From assembly GCF_004101865.1 (NCBI RefSeq), contig NZ_CP026118.1, forward strand, positions 620,001-684,000: a DNA stretch of 64,000 nt. The letters are read 5' to 3'. The stretch's first letter is position 1; the number at the start of each line of letters is the position of its first letter. The notes below the pieces were generated by a model. It had not been told where the DNA came from. It did not search any database and saw only the letters and a program-made list of their open reading frames with translations. This DNA is from Halobacillus litoralis. Its GTDB lineage: Bacteria; Bacillota; Bacilli; Bacillales; Halobacillaceae. The translations under genes and the position numbers were made by a program. Shown here piece by piece: positions 53,475-61,436 of this stretch.

Positions 53475-55844
53475 TTATTCAGGGGCAAGTGTCAATTCTT
53501 CCCCCTCGAACCCTTCTGTTTTGGTAAGGTGATAACTTCCTTCTACCCAATCATCCAATTGATCATGATACCATTCACTTCGGAAGTGCCCGGACTGGCC
53601 AGGGCCGACCACATGATAAGCTTCCTCCGTATTTTCCATGTCTATCACAAAACGCCAGGATGCCCCGTGATTTACAAGCCCATCACTTTTAAATCCGGCT
53701 GCCCGGACCGTCACACGGCTGCCGCTCACTGGTGAAGGTTCCCCCGCATTCAGAAAGCGTTCAAGAAAACCGATGCTCGATAACGGGTGAGTAAACTCGA
53801 CCGCATGATAGTCTCCCCATGTCCATGCTGTAGGGTCATCGCCAAACTCTTCCGATATTTCTGCAATCGTACTCTTGAAGGAATGTGTCATCAAAGCCTT
53901 GATTCCGCCAGCTTTTTCGACCCATAAAGACTCCTCTCCTTTTCTCACCTTCCGCAGCAACTCGTCCGTCGTTTGTCCGGAACCTTCAAAAAAGCTGCGC
54001 ATCTCTTCAGAAATTTCTTCATCGTAAAGTTCATCCTGTAAAATACCCATCCAGCGGTGGAATATCAGTGGTTGAGCGAGGTCACGATCATCTTCAAAAT
54101 TCCACTCTTTCATGAGGGCTATGCTCTCTTTTTCCAATTTCGTCTTGTCTTCATTCACTTGGGCGATCATAAAGTTCAGAAACTCTTCAGCTTGCAAATT
54201 TTTCACATCCATTTGCATGGCTTGAAAATCGTCTGGAGTAATGGAATCATTTTCACCTAACATCTCTTCAATACGCTGGTATCGATAAGGTTGTGCCCAG
54301 TTATGACTGATATGATATGGGTAATCTTCTGAAGTGATTTTATTGTTGGCTGTCGCGACAAAACCAGCCTCTGGATTCACGACCTCAGGCAGTTCATCAA
54401 AAGGGATAAACCCATTCCATTCATCTTCAGCCTCCCAGCCTCGAAGGGGAAGCAAGGCGTCATCCGGCTGATCATAGATCGGGATGCGTCCATTCGCTTT
54501 ATAGGCAATGGTGCCATCCTTGCTTGCAAATACAAAGTTCTGGGCAGGTGCCAGGAACTTCTCCAAACCTTGTTCAAACTCCTGCCAATTCGACGCGCGG
54601 TTCATTTCAAGCACCGCTTCAAGTTCTGTAGTCGGATCGAGTGCTGTCCATCTGAGTGATAAAACAGTCTCCTCCCCACTCTTTTCTGCGAATTCACTGA
54701 TGACTGGTCCGTGCCTTGTCTCTAATACTTCCATCTCAACTGGATCACTGTCTTTCACTTGTATCGTTTCGTTGATGACATCCGCTTCTTCCCACTCATC
54801 TTCATATAAAAATTCGTTGTGGTTATCAGGGTTTCTTTTTTCCATATAAAGCTGCTGGACATCTGGACCAACATTTGTAACGCCCCAGGCTATATCATCA
54901 TTGTGGCCGAGAATGATACCAGGGACTCCGGCAAAGATGACACCAGAAACCTGATACCCGGGCGCCTGCAGATCCATTTGATACCAGATGGAAGGTGTCG
55001 CCATTCCGAGATGAGGGTCGTCCGCAAGCATCGGTGCTCCAGATTCCGTACGATCTCCACTCACTACCCAATTGTTGCTGCCATTGAACTCATGAGGGAG
55101 GACAGCATCGCTTAAACTTTTCTCAATATCAACAGGAGCTGCATCGGACAGTACAGTCGGAGCATTCTCAGGATAGGTCGGGAATAGTTCGTATGCTTCC
55201 TCCTCAGGAAACTCCTGGAGCAAGTGATAGTTGAATGCTTGACGTTCCCAGTGCCCACCGAGATCGAAAGCCATATATTTCCCGATTGTCAGCGAGTCGA
55301 TCGGCTCCCACGGCTCAGGATCAATCCCCATCATCGCGAATTCCGGCGGCAGTGGGTTTTCTTCAATAAATGCATTGACGCCATCTGCAAAGGCTTCTAA
55401 GCTCTCAAGTGCTTCATCAGAATATAAAGAGAGTGATTTTTCCGCTGCCCTTCGCAGACCAAGGGTTCTAAAATAGCGATCTTGCTCCAGAGTGCTTTCC
55501 CCTACTACTTCACTTAAACGTCCAGAAGCCTGACGGCGTGCCAATTCCATTTGAAAAAGCCGGTCCTGTGCTTGCACGAAACCCTGTGCCATGAACAAAT
55601 CTCTTTCATTCGCAGCTTCCAAATGTGGCACACCTGCTTCATCCCTAGTGACCTGCACCGGAGCATTCAAACCATCCAACTTTACCTCACCAGAAGTTTC
55701 GGGAAGACTTCGATTTATGTAAACGTTTACAAAAATAAAGGCAGCTGCCACTAATATCATGATTATTCCAGCCGTTAACCAAGCGACCTTTTTCCATCTA
55801 CGCGTCCCCTGCTTCTCATGGTCGATCTTTCTTGCAGTTTCCAT
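53475..55844 (-). CDS. Penicillin acylase-family hydrolase, membrane-anchored
   Basis: This is a 789-residue Ntn-hydrolase precursor. The N-terminus is basic, then one membrane anchor (VAWLTAGIIMILVAAAFIFV, about 20-40). The alpha chain (to about 260) contains GVPHLEAANERDLFMAQGF and QDRLFQMELARRQASGRLSE, and autoproteolysis is expected before the Ser of FNGSNNWVVSG (about residue 260), which becomes the nucleophile. MLADDPHLGMATPS and GITNVGP-type segments follow. Members cleave penicillins or N-acyl-homoserine lactones. The strongly acidic composition suits a halotolerant host. Confidence 0.9.
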   Translation of the reverse strand: METARKIDHEKQGTRRWKKVAWLTAGIIMILVAAAFIFVNVYINRSLPETSGEVKLDGLNAPVQVTRDEAGVPHLEAANERDLFMAQGFVQAQDRLFQMELARRQASGRLSEVVGESTLEQDRYFRTLGLRRAAEKSLSLYSDEALESLEAFADGVNAFIEENPLPPEFAMMGIDPEPWEPIDSLTIGKYMAFDLGGHWERQAFNYHLLQEFPEEEAYELFPTYPENAPTVLSDAAPVDIEKSLSDAVLPHEFNGSNNWVVSGDRTESGAPMLADDPHLGMATPSIWYQMDLQAPGYQVSGVIFAGVPGIILGHNDDIAWGVTNVGPDVQQLYMEKRNPDNHNEFLYEDEWEEADVINETIQVKDSDPVEMEVLETRHGPVISEFAEKSGEETVLSLRWTALDPTTELEAVLEMNRASNWQEFEQGLEKFLAPAQNFVFASKDGTIAYKANGRIPIYDQPDDALLPLRGWEAEDEWNGFIPFDELPEVVNPEAGFVATANNKITSEDYPYHISHNWAQPYRYQRIEEMLGENDSITPDDFQAMQMDVKNLQAEEFLNFMIAQVNEDKTKLEKESIALMKEWNFEDDRDLAQPLIFHRWMGILQDELYDEEISEEMRSFFEGSGQTTDELLRKVRKGEESLWVEKAGGIKALMTHSFKSTIAEISEEFGDDPTAWTWGDYHAVEFTHPLSSIGFLERFLNAGEPSPVSGSRVTVRAAGFKSDGLVNHGASWRFVIDMENTEEAYHVVGPGQSGHFRSEWYHDQLDDWVEGSYHLTKTEGFEGEELTLAPE

Positions 55845-55984
55845 CCCCTCACCCCTTCCACTTGATTCCCTTTATTATATCGTAATTTTCAAAAAATAGG
55901 ATAATTTGTTCACACCTGTTAATGATTAGGTGAAAAATGAAACGGGTACATATATGAATGTGTTTTACTTTGGAGGTGGATATA

Positions 55985-56989
55985 ATGGAAAAAATAAAAA
56001 TCAGTAATACATCAATGGAAGCCAGCCGTATCGGACTCGGAACATGGGCGATTGGCGGCTGGATGTGGGGTGGCACGGATGAAGATCAATCCATCAAAAC
56101 CATCCACTCCGCATTAGACCAAGGAATAAATTTAATTGATACAGCGCCAGTCTATGGTTTTGGACGTTCGGAAGAAATCATCGGTAAAGCCGTGGAGCAA
56201 TACGGACGGCGTGAAGACCTTCTGTTAGCAACGAAGGTGGGTATGGACTGGAATGAGGAAACACCCTTCCGAAATGCCAGCAAAGAACGCATTCACCAGG
56301 AAGTCGAAGATTCGTTAAAACGCTTGAAAACCGATTACATCGACATCTATCAAGTCCACTGGCCGGATCCAGTAACACCGATTCATGAAACAGCAGAAGC
56401 TTTATCTTATTTATATAAACAAGGAAAAATCAGAGCCATCGGGGTGAGCAACTTCTCACCAGAACAAATGGACATTTTCCGTGAAGCAGCTCCATTGCAC
56501 ACTTTGCAGCCCCCATACAACTTATTCGAACGGGATATCGAATCCAAGACACTGCCATATGTACAAGATCATGACATTACGACCATCTCATATGGCTCTC
56601 TTTGCCGCGGGCTTTTATCCGGAAAAATGTCTTCAAACCGTGAGTTTGAAGGAGACGACTTGCGTAACAACGACCCTAAATTCCAACAGCCCCGCTTCAT
56701 GCAATACTTGAACGCAGTACAAGAGCTCGAACAACTTGCCGAAAACCGATTCGGAAAAAGCGTTCTGCATCTAGCATTGCGTTGGGTCTTAGATCAACCC
56801 GGCTCAGGCATCGCCCTAATGGGAGGACGCCGGCCAGATCAACTGAACCCGCTTAAAGAAGTAGACAACTTTACAATTGATGAACAAACAAGACATGACA
56901 TTGACGAAATACTGCTGAAACACATCAACGATTCCATCGGTCCAGAGTTCATGGCCCCACCAGACCGCCAAGAACTCGGATTGAAGTGA
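55985..56989 (+). CDS. Aldo/keto reductase
   Basis: This is a protein of about 334 residues with a TIM-barrel AKR fold. LGTWAIGGWMWGG at the N-terminus, LIDTAPVYGFGRSEE with the catalytic Tyr, LATKVG with the Lys, and YQVHWPDP with the His complete the catalytic tetrad. IRAIGVSNFS and the nucleotide region around SYGSLCRGLLSGK are typical of the Aldo_ket_red group. It reduces an aldehyde or ketone with NADPH; substrate unknown. GGAGGTG precedes ATG 55985; earlier in-frame ATG 55958 is rejected. Confidence 0.9.
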   Translation: MEKIKISNTSMEASRIGLGTWAIGGWMWGGTDEDQSIKTIHSALDQGINLIDTAPVYGFGRSEEIIGKAVEQYGRREDLLLATKVGMDWNEETPFRNASKERIHQEVEDSLKRLKTDYIDIYQVHWPDPVTPIHETAEALSYLYKQGKIRAIGVSNFSPEQMDIFREAAPLHTLQPPYNLFERDIESKTLPYVQDHDITTISYGSLCRGLLSGKMSSNREFEGDDLRNNDPKFQQPRFMQYLNAVQELEQLAENRFGKSVLHLALRWVLDQPGSGIALMGGRRPDQLNPLKEVDNFTIDEQTRHDIDEILLKHINDSIGPEFMAPPDRQELGLK

Positions 56990-57003
56990 TTTTAAATGTG
57001 GAG

Positions 57004-57104
57004 GCGGCCTGGGAGACACGACAAGCATAAGACAAACAACGGAGTGGAGCGCTTTTCCTCCACACCGTTGATTGACTTATGACCTCGAGTGTCTCCCAGG
57101 CCGC
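57004..57104. repeat. 101-bp hairpin element with perfect 16-bp ends
   Basis: Ends GCGGCCTGGGAGACAC and GTGTCTCCCAGGCCGC pair perfectly; inner pairs CATAAG/CTTATG, CAACGG/CCGTTG and GTGGAG/CTCCAC follow, so the whole element folds as one imperfect hairpin with a short loop. It has no coding capacity. Probably a repetitive intergenic element or MITE; not seen elsewhere in the window. Confidence 0.7.
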
Positions 57105-57134
57105 TGGAACTGGATAATATTAAATGTGGAACCC

Positions 57135-57168
57135 CAACCGCTCTCTTGGATGAAGAGGGCGGTTTTTA
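57135..57168. terminator. Intrinsic terminator
   Basis: AACCGC-TCTCTT ... AAGAGG-GCGGTT followed by TTTAAA. Downstream of the aldo/keto reductase and hairpin element. Confidence 0.7.
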
Positions 57169-57315
57169 AATGACGAACTTTTGGCTATATGGAGCTCTTT
57201 CTGGAGAAAATAAGAATGCTTGGAAAATAGAATTCTCTATAAATAAAAAGTTTAGAAACTTTTACCCTTGTCAATCGTATATGGAAAGAGTCGTAATCTT
57301 AGGAGGTTCATGCTT

Positions 57316-57792
57316 ATGGAAATATTAATATGGGTCATCATCATCGCTTGTTTCATCGCAAGCTTTGCAAGCGTCATTTTCCCGATCATCCCTGCACCAC
57401 TTGTGCTTTGGATCGGTTTTCTGGCATACTTTTTCTTTATAGATGGCAGTGAGCTTTCGATCTTCTTCTGGATTGGTGCTATTCTCCTCACCGTTTTATT
57501 GATCGTATCTGATATTATTGCAAACAGTTATTTCGTCAAACGTTACGGTGGAAGTAAATGGGGCGAACGTGCAGCAGCCATCGGAGTTATCGTTGGTTCA
57601 TTCATCATTCCGCCGTTCGGGATCCTCGTTATTCCATTCGTTCTCGTCATCATCGTAGAACTGGTACAAAAACGAGCATCTGAGGACGCCTTCAAAGCAG
57701 CAATAGGTTCATTATTCGGTTTCTTGAGCGGAACCGTAGCCAAAATCATCATCCAGTTGATCATCATCATATGGTTCTTTCTGGAAATTTAG
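57316..57792 (+). CDS. DUF456 membrane protein
   Basis: This is a protein of about 158 residues with four to five helices (ILIWVIIIACFIASFASV, LVLWIGFLAYFFF, FFWIGAILLTVLLIVSDII, AAAIGVIVGSFIIPPFG). FPIIPAPLVLWIGFL and the glycine-rich GVIVGSFIIPPFGILVIPF are the DUF456 pattern. ATG 57316 has AGGAGG about 9 nt upstream; the longer frame from 57268 is rejected. Function unknown. Terminator follows. Confidence 0.85.
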   Translation: MEILIWVIIIACFIASFASVIFPIIPAPLVLWIGFLAYFFFIDGSELSIFFWIGAILLTVLLIVSDIIANSYFVKRYGGSKWGERAAAIGVIVGSFIIPPFGILVIPFVLVIIVELVQKRASEDAFKAAIGSLFGFLSGTVAKIIIQLIIIIWFFLEI

Positions 57793-57846
57793 ATATCAAT
57801 AATCGCTCCCGACTGCAAATTTTGAATCAAAAGGGCGAAAAGACGA

Positions 57847-57896
57847 ACGCATCCTTCACTTGTCATTTGACGAGTGAAGGATGCGTTTTGTTTTTC
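57847..57896. terminator. Bidirectional intrinsic terminator
   Basis: ACGCATCCTTCACT ... AGTGAAGGATGCGT, then TTTTGTTTTT. Between convergent DUF456 and GH3 genes. Confidence 0.85.
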
Positions 57897-57901
57897 CATT
57901 A

Positions 57902-59566
57902 CTAATATTCTTCTAACAAAGATCGAATAGACTCATTGAGTTGGTTTACATTCACTTCATCCACTCTTTCCCCGTTCAATTGATATTGATTCTTCAGTTT
58001 AAGGATTCTCTCGACACTTTGATTGATCCGCTCTTCTGATATTTCCCCTCTTTCTACGGATGCTGTTAAAGCATTGATGACAGCTTCCACTTTCTTGTAA
58101 TCATGGGCAACAAGAATGATATCACTGCCCGCTTTCACCGAATCCACTGAAGCTTCCTCTAGGCTGAAATTGTTAGTAACGGCTTTCATTGTCATATCGT
58201 CCGTAATAACAATTCCCTCATAACCCAGTTGTTCACGGAGCAGCCCGCTAATAATTTTTTCTGACATGGAAGCAGGCAATGTTCGATCTAGCTCAGGAAG
58301 CAATATGTGTGCGACCATAACTACTTCGGCCCCTTTTTCAATGGCATTTTCAAAAGGAATAAGTTCCAGATTCTTCAGTTGTTCTAAACTTTTACTGACC
58401 TGAGGAAGCTGAAGGTGAGAATCGACAGAAGTATCCCCATGTCCTGGAAAATGCTTGATCACTGGGATGATTTGTTGTGACTTTATTCCTTTCATTTTTT
58501 GAATACCCAACTGGCTCACAACTTGAGGATCACCGCTAAATGACCGATCGCCGATAACGGGATTGTCCGGGTTGCTATTCACATCCATGACAGGAGCATA
58601 GTTTAAGTTAAACCCGAATTGTTTTAATTGTTTGCCGATGATTTCCCCTATACCATATGAAAATTGCGATGAACCTACGTTACCGACCGCCCCATTCGTG
58701 GGTAAGTCAAGTAATTGGCCAGGAAGCCTCGAAACACTCCCGCCTTCCTGGTCGATACTTAGAAAAAGTGGTGTTTCATTTACTTCATTAGCGTCTTTCA
58801 TTTCATTCACGAGTTGAACGGTTTGCGAAGGAGATGCCACATTGTCTGAATAAAAAATTAAACCTCCGACCTTCTGATTACGAATTAAATCTTTGGTCTT
58901 TTCATTTATTGTGGTTCCCGTAAATCCAGCAATGATCATCTGACCGATTTTTTCCTTCAGACTCATAGATGATATTTTATCCTGCACATCATTCTGCGGT
59001 TCTGTCACAACGGAGATATGATCCACTGGAGGGTTTTTCTCATCGTTGGTGGGCTTCTTCAAAACCCATTTCAACTGGTAGGTTTGGTTCATTGGATAGA
59101 TGAGTATGATTTGATCGTGACTGTCATCTTTGTAATAGTTCACCTGATCCGGTTCACCCTGCACTTTTTTTATGTCGTTCAAGTGAATAGTCGCTAAAGA
59201 TTTTCCTGAATAGCGAACATCAAAAATTAATCCATCGCTATATCCGATACTCATTTGTTGATCAGGATAAGCTCCGTAGTGGCCACGTGAAGTCTGTGTA
59301 ATTTGTTCGGGTTCTCCCCATTTACTTTTGAGGCTGTCCAGTTTCGTTTCCCCTGCTGTGACTGAGGACCCGGGCACTTTCCCATCCTTAGCTTGCTGGA
59401 TGATATTGTTCACGTCAGTCGCGGGCTCTATCTTCTCTTCGTCTTGCTCGTTTTGCGTATCGTCGGCATTAGACTCTCCCGTATTTTGTGGCGAATCATT
59501 AAAATACAAGAGAAAAATTGTAAGTAATAGTGTGAAAAATAATGCTATATACAAGAACTTTTTCAT
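57902..59566 (-). CDS. DUF4309 / glycoside hydrolase family 3 fusion
   Basis: This is a protein of about 554 residues. It has a membrane anchor (MKKFLYIALFFTLLLTIFLL), an acidic linker, a DUF4309 (YjgB-like) domain at about 50-190 (LKSKWGEPEQITQTSRGHYG; VQGEPDQVNYYKDDS), and then a GH3 beta-N-acetylhexosaminidase domain with SIDQEGGSVSRLP, IKHFPGHGDTSVDSH (acid/base His-Asp dyad) and VITDDMTMKA (nucleophile Asp). It probably recycles peptidoglycan fragments (NagZ type) outside the membrane. ATG 59566 with GAGGT is preferred to the longer frame from 59638. Confidence 0.85.
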   Translation of the reverse strand: MKKFLYIALFFTLLLTIFLLYFNDSPQNTGESNADDTQNEQDEEKIEPATDVNNIIQQAKDGKVPGSSVTAGETKLDSLKSKWGEPEQITQTSRGHYGAYPDQQMSIGYSDGLIFDVRYSGKSLATIHLNDIKKVQGEPDQVNYYKDDSHDQIILIYPMNQTYQLKWVLKKPTNDEKNPPVDHISVVTEPQNDVQDKISSMSLKEKIGQMIIAGFTGTTINEKTKDLIRNQKVGGLIFYSDNVASPSQTVQLVNEMKDANEVNETPLFLSIDQEGGSVSRLPGQLLDLPTNGAVGNVGSSQFSYGIGEIIGKQLKQFGFNLNYAPVMDVNSNPDNPVIGDRSFSGDPQVVSQLGIQKMKGIKSQQIIPVIKHFPGHGDTSVDSHLQLPQVSKSLEQLKNLELIPFENAIEKGAEVVMVAHILLPELDRTLPASMSEKIISGLLREQLGYEGIVITDDMTMKAVTNNFSLEEASVDSVKAGSDIILVAHDYKKVEAVINALTASVERGEISEERINQSVERILKLKNQYQLNGERVDEVNVNQLNESIRSLLEEY

Positions 59567-59700
59567 CTTATGGACCTCTTTTCCTATAGTACATTCGGAA
59601 AGTCTCATTTGTAGTTTCTTCTTCTCTCTGGAAACCATTCCCCATCTTGGGTATTGTGTCCTTTTTATACTCTAGCGTACGAGAATTATTTACACCCATT

Positions 59701-59755
59701 CATTTAATACCAGATCATTTAATACCAGATCATTTAATACCAGTTCATTTGCTAC
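59701..59755. repeat. Three tandem 15-bp direct repeats
   Basis: Unit CATTTAATACCAGAT three times (59701-59745, last copy ends AGTT), then a partial CATTTGCTAC. Lies between divergent GH3 and aldolase genes. Confidence 0.75.
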
Positions 59756-59920
59756 TATACTTAAAAGATAGCATTGTAATACCTCGAATTCAAACTATCC
59801 TACCCCCGAATTAACTAACTAGCTTGTTATGTTTGCAACAAATCTCATGTGAGGTAAAATGGAATAATGGGAAGAGTATAAATGGTGATCATTTTGAAGA
59901 ATAGAAAAGGAGTGGAGCAT

Positions 59921-60811
59921 ATGAACAACAGTCAATTCGATAAAATTAAAAACGGCAAGGGTTTCATCGCAGCACTTGACCAAAGTGGAGGAAGTACTCC
60001 AAAAGCATTAGCAGAGTACGGTGTACCTGAAGATTCTTATTCCGGCGAAGATGAAATGTTTGATCGGGTACACCAAATGCGTACCAGAATCATTACATCC
60101 CCTGCTTTTGATTCCGACCATATCCTTGGCACCATTCTTTTCGAACAAACAATGGATCGCGAAATCAAGGGCAAATATACTGCTGAATATCTTGCTGATA
60201 ACGGCATCGTCCCTTTCCTTAAGGTAGATAAAGGACTGGCTGAACAGGAAAATGGTGTCCAGCTCATGAAACCGATCCATGATTTGGATGACACACTGAG
60301 CCGTGCCAACGAACGGAAAATTTTCGGCACCAAAATGCGCTCTGTCATCCATGAGCCAAACCCAAGCGGAATTAAAGAAGTAGTGGACCAGCAATTCGAA
60401 ATCGGGAAACAAATCCTGTCTTATGACCTCGTCCCGATCATCGAACCAGAAGTTAATATCCACAGTGAAAACAAGGAAAAATCTGAAGAGATCCTTAGAG
60501 ATGAAATCCTTAAAAGCTTGAACGGATTATCAGCAGACCAAAACGTTATGCTGAAGCTTTCCATTCCTACGAATGCCAATACTTATAAAGAATTAATTGA
60601 GCATCCGCGCGTGGTACGTGTCGTCGCTCTTTCCGGCGGGTATTCCCGTGACGAAGCGAATGAGAAGCTGAAAGAAAATCATGGACTGATTGCAAGCTTT
60701 TCCCGTGCTCTGGCTGCTGACTTGAATGCAAATCAATCAGATGAAGAGTTTAACCAAGCATTGAAGAGCGCTGTCGATTCCATTTACGATGCCTCAGTTA
60801 ATAAAAAGTAA
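59921..60811 (+). CDS. fda: Class I fructose-bisphosphate aldolase
   Basis: This is a protein of about 296 residues, the length of the prokaryotic (Staphylococcus Fda-type) class I aldolase. [17 protein letters not shown] opens the barrel; [19 protein letters not shown] (Schiff-base pocket), [22 protein letters not shown] and [10 protein letters not shown] (catalytic Lys) follow in family order. It splits fructose 1,6-bisphosphate without a metal, and is often additional to the class II FbaA. AAAGGAGTGG precedes ATG 59921; the earlier ATG is rejected. A terminator follows. Confidence 0.9.
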   Translation: MNNSQFDKIKNGKGFIAALDQSGGSTPKALAEYGVPEDSYSGEDEMFDRVHQMRTRIITSPAFDSDHILGTILFEQTMDREIKGKYTAEYLADNGIVPFLKVDKGLAEQENGVQLMKPIHDLDDTLSRANERKIFGTKMRSVIHEPNPSGIKEVVDQQFEIGKQILSYDLVPIIEPEVNIHSENKEKSEEILRDEILKSLNGLSADQNVMLKLSIPTNANTYKELIEHPRVVRVVALSGGYSRDEANEKLKENHGLIASFSRALAADLNANQSDEEFNQALKSAVDSIYDASVNKK

Positions 60812-60836
60812 AGAGTGATTGAATATTTGGGAATTG

Positions 60837-60875
60837 AAAAAGGGTACGTTTACGACATGTAAACGTACCCTTTTC
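60837..60875 (+). terminator. Intrinsic terminator of the aldolase gene
   Basis: AAAAGGGTACGTTTAC-GACAT-GTAAACGTACCCTTTT with flanking A/T, 25 bp after the aldolase stop. Confidence 0.9.
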
Positions 60876-60968
60876 TTATGAAACGAGAATTTTCACTTTG
60901 ATAAATAGATGAACATCAATTTTTCGCTCTCACGACGATTCTTTTGCAGCTCGAACTGATAAGCCGAA

Positions 60969-61436
60969 TCAAGTGCGACCCATCCCTTTCAAGAAATGCA
61001 TCATCATCGTGATACTGCGATTAATCTCAGGGTCTTTCAGCGCTTTAGCCAGATCAAGAAAAGATGTTTTCTGTTCTGTGCCTTCTCCTTCCATTGCTTC
61101 CATACCATTGTTCAAACGGGATGCGAGCTCCCTCATTTCACCGACATTGATTTCTCCTAACAGAAAAACCAGTTCTGGTAGATTCCTCAACAATGGTTCA
61201 TATTGATCTTTATCTATTTCCTTCACAACGTTCGCCAGGGCTTCGTCTTTTGACCTGGTAAAAGCTGTAACCATATCAAGGGTACCTTCTTCATCAAGGG
61301 CACGCAGCAGGCCAATGCCTTTCAAAATCGCCTCTTTATTATCAGCGACAGCCTCCTGGACTTCCTGCATGTCTTTCTCTCTCTGCTCTTCTTTCGATAG
61401 TTCATACCTTTTTATGGAGCTGATGGCTTTTCCCAT
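60969..61436 (-). CDS. DUF1641 protein (YrhD-like)
   Basis: This is a 155-residue mostly helical protein with two DUF1641 stretches (LKGIGLLRALDEEGTLDMVT; SFLDLAKALKDPEINRSITM). In B. subtilis the homologue YrhD follows the formate dehydrogenase gene yrhE, and here too its ATG overlaps the stop of the dehydrogenase at 61436. It may be an accessory or assembly protein for the dehydrogenase. No cofactor motif is visible. Confidence 0.88.
   Translation of the reverse strand: MGKAISSIKRYELSKEEQREKDMQEVQEAVADNKEAILKGIGLLRALDEEGTLDMVTAFTRSKDEALANVVKEIDKDQYEPLLRNLPELVFLLGEINVGEMRELASRLNNGMEAMEGEGTEQKTSFLDLAKALKDPEINRSITMMMHFLKGMGRT

Noticed and set aside
60008..60463. 151-codon minus-strand ORF inside the aldolase gene
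   Set aside because: Shadow frame of a highly conserved aldolase; no independent start signals.
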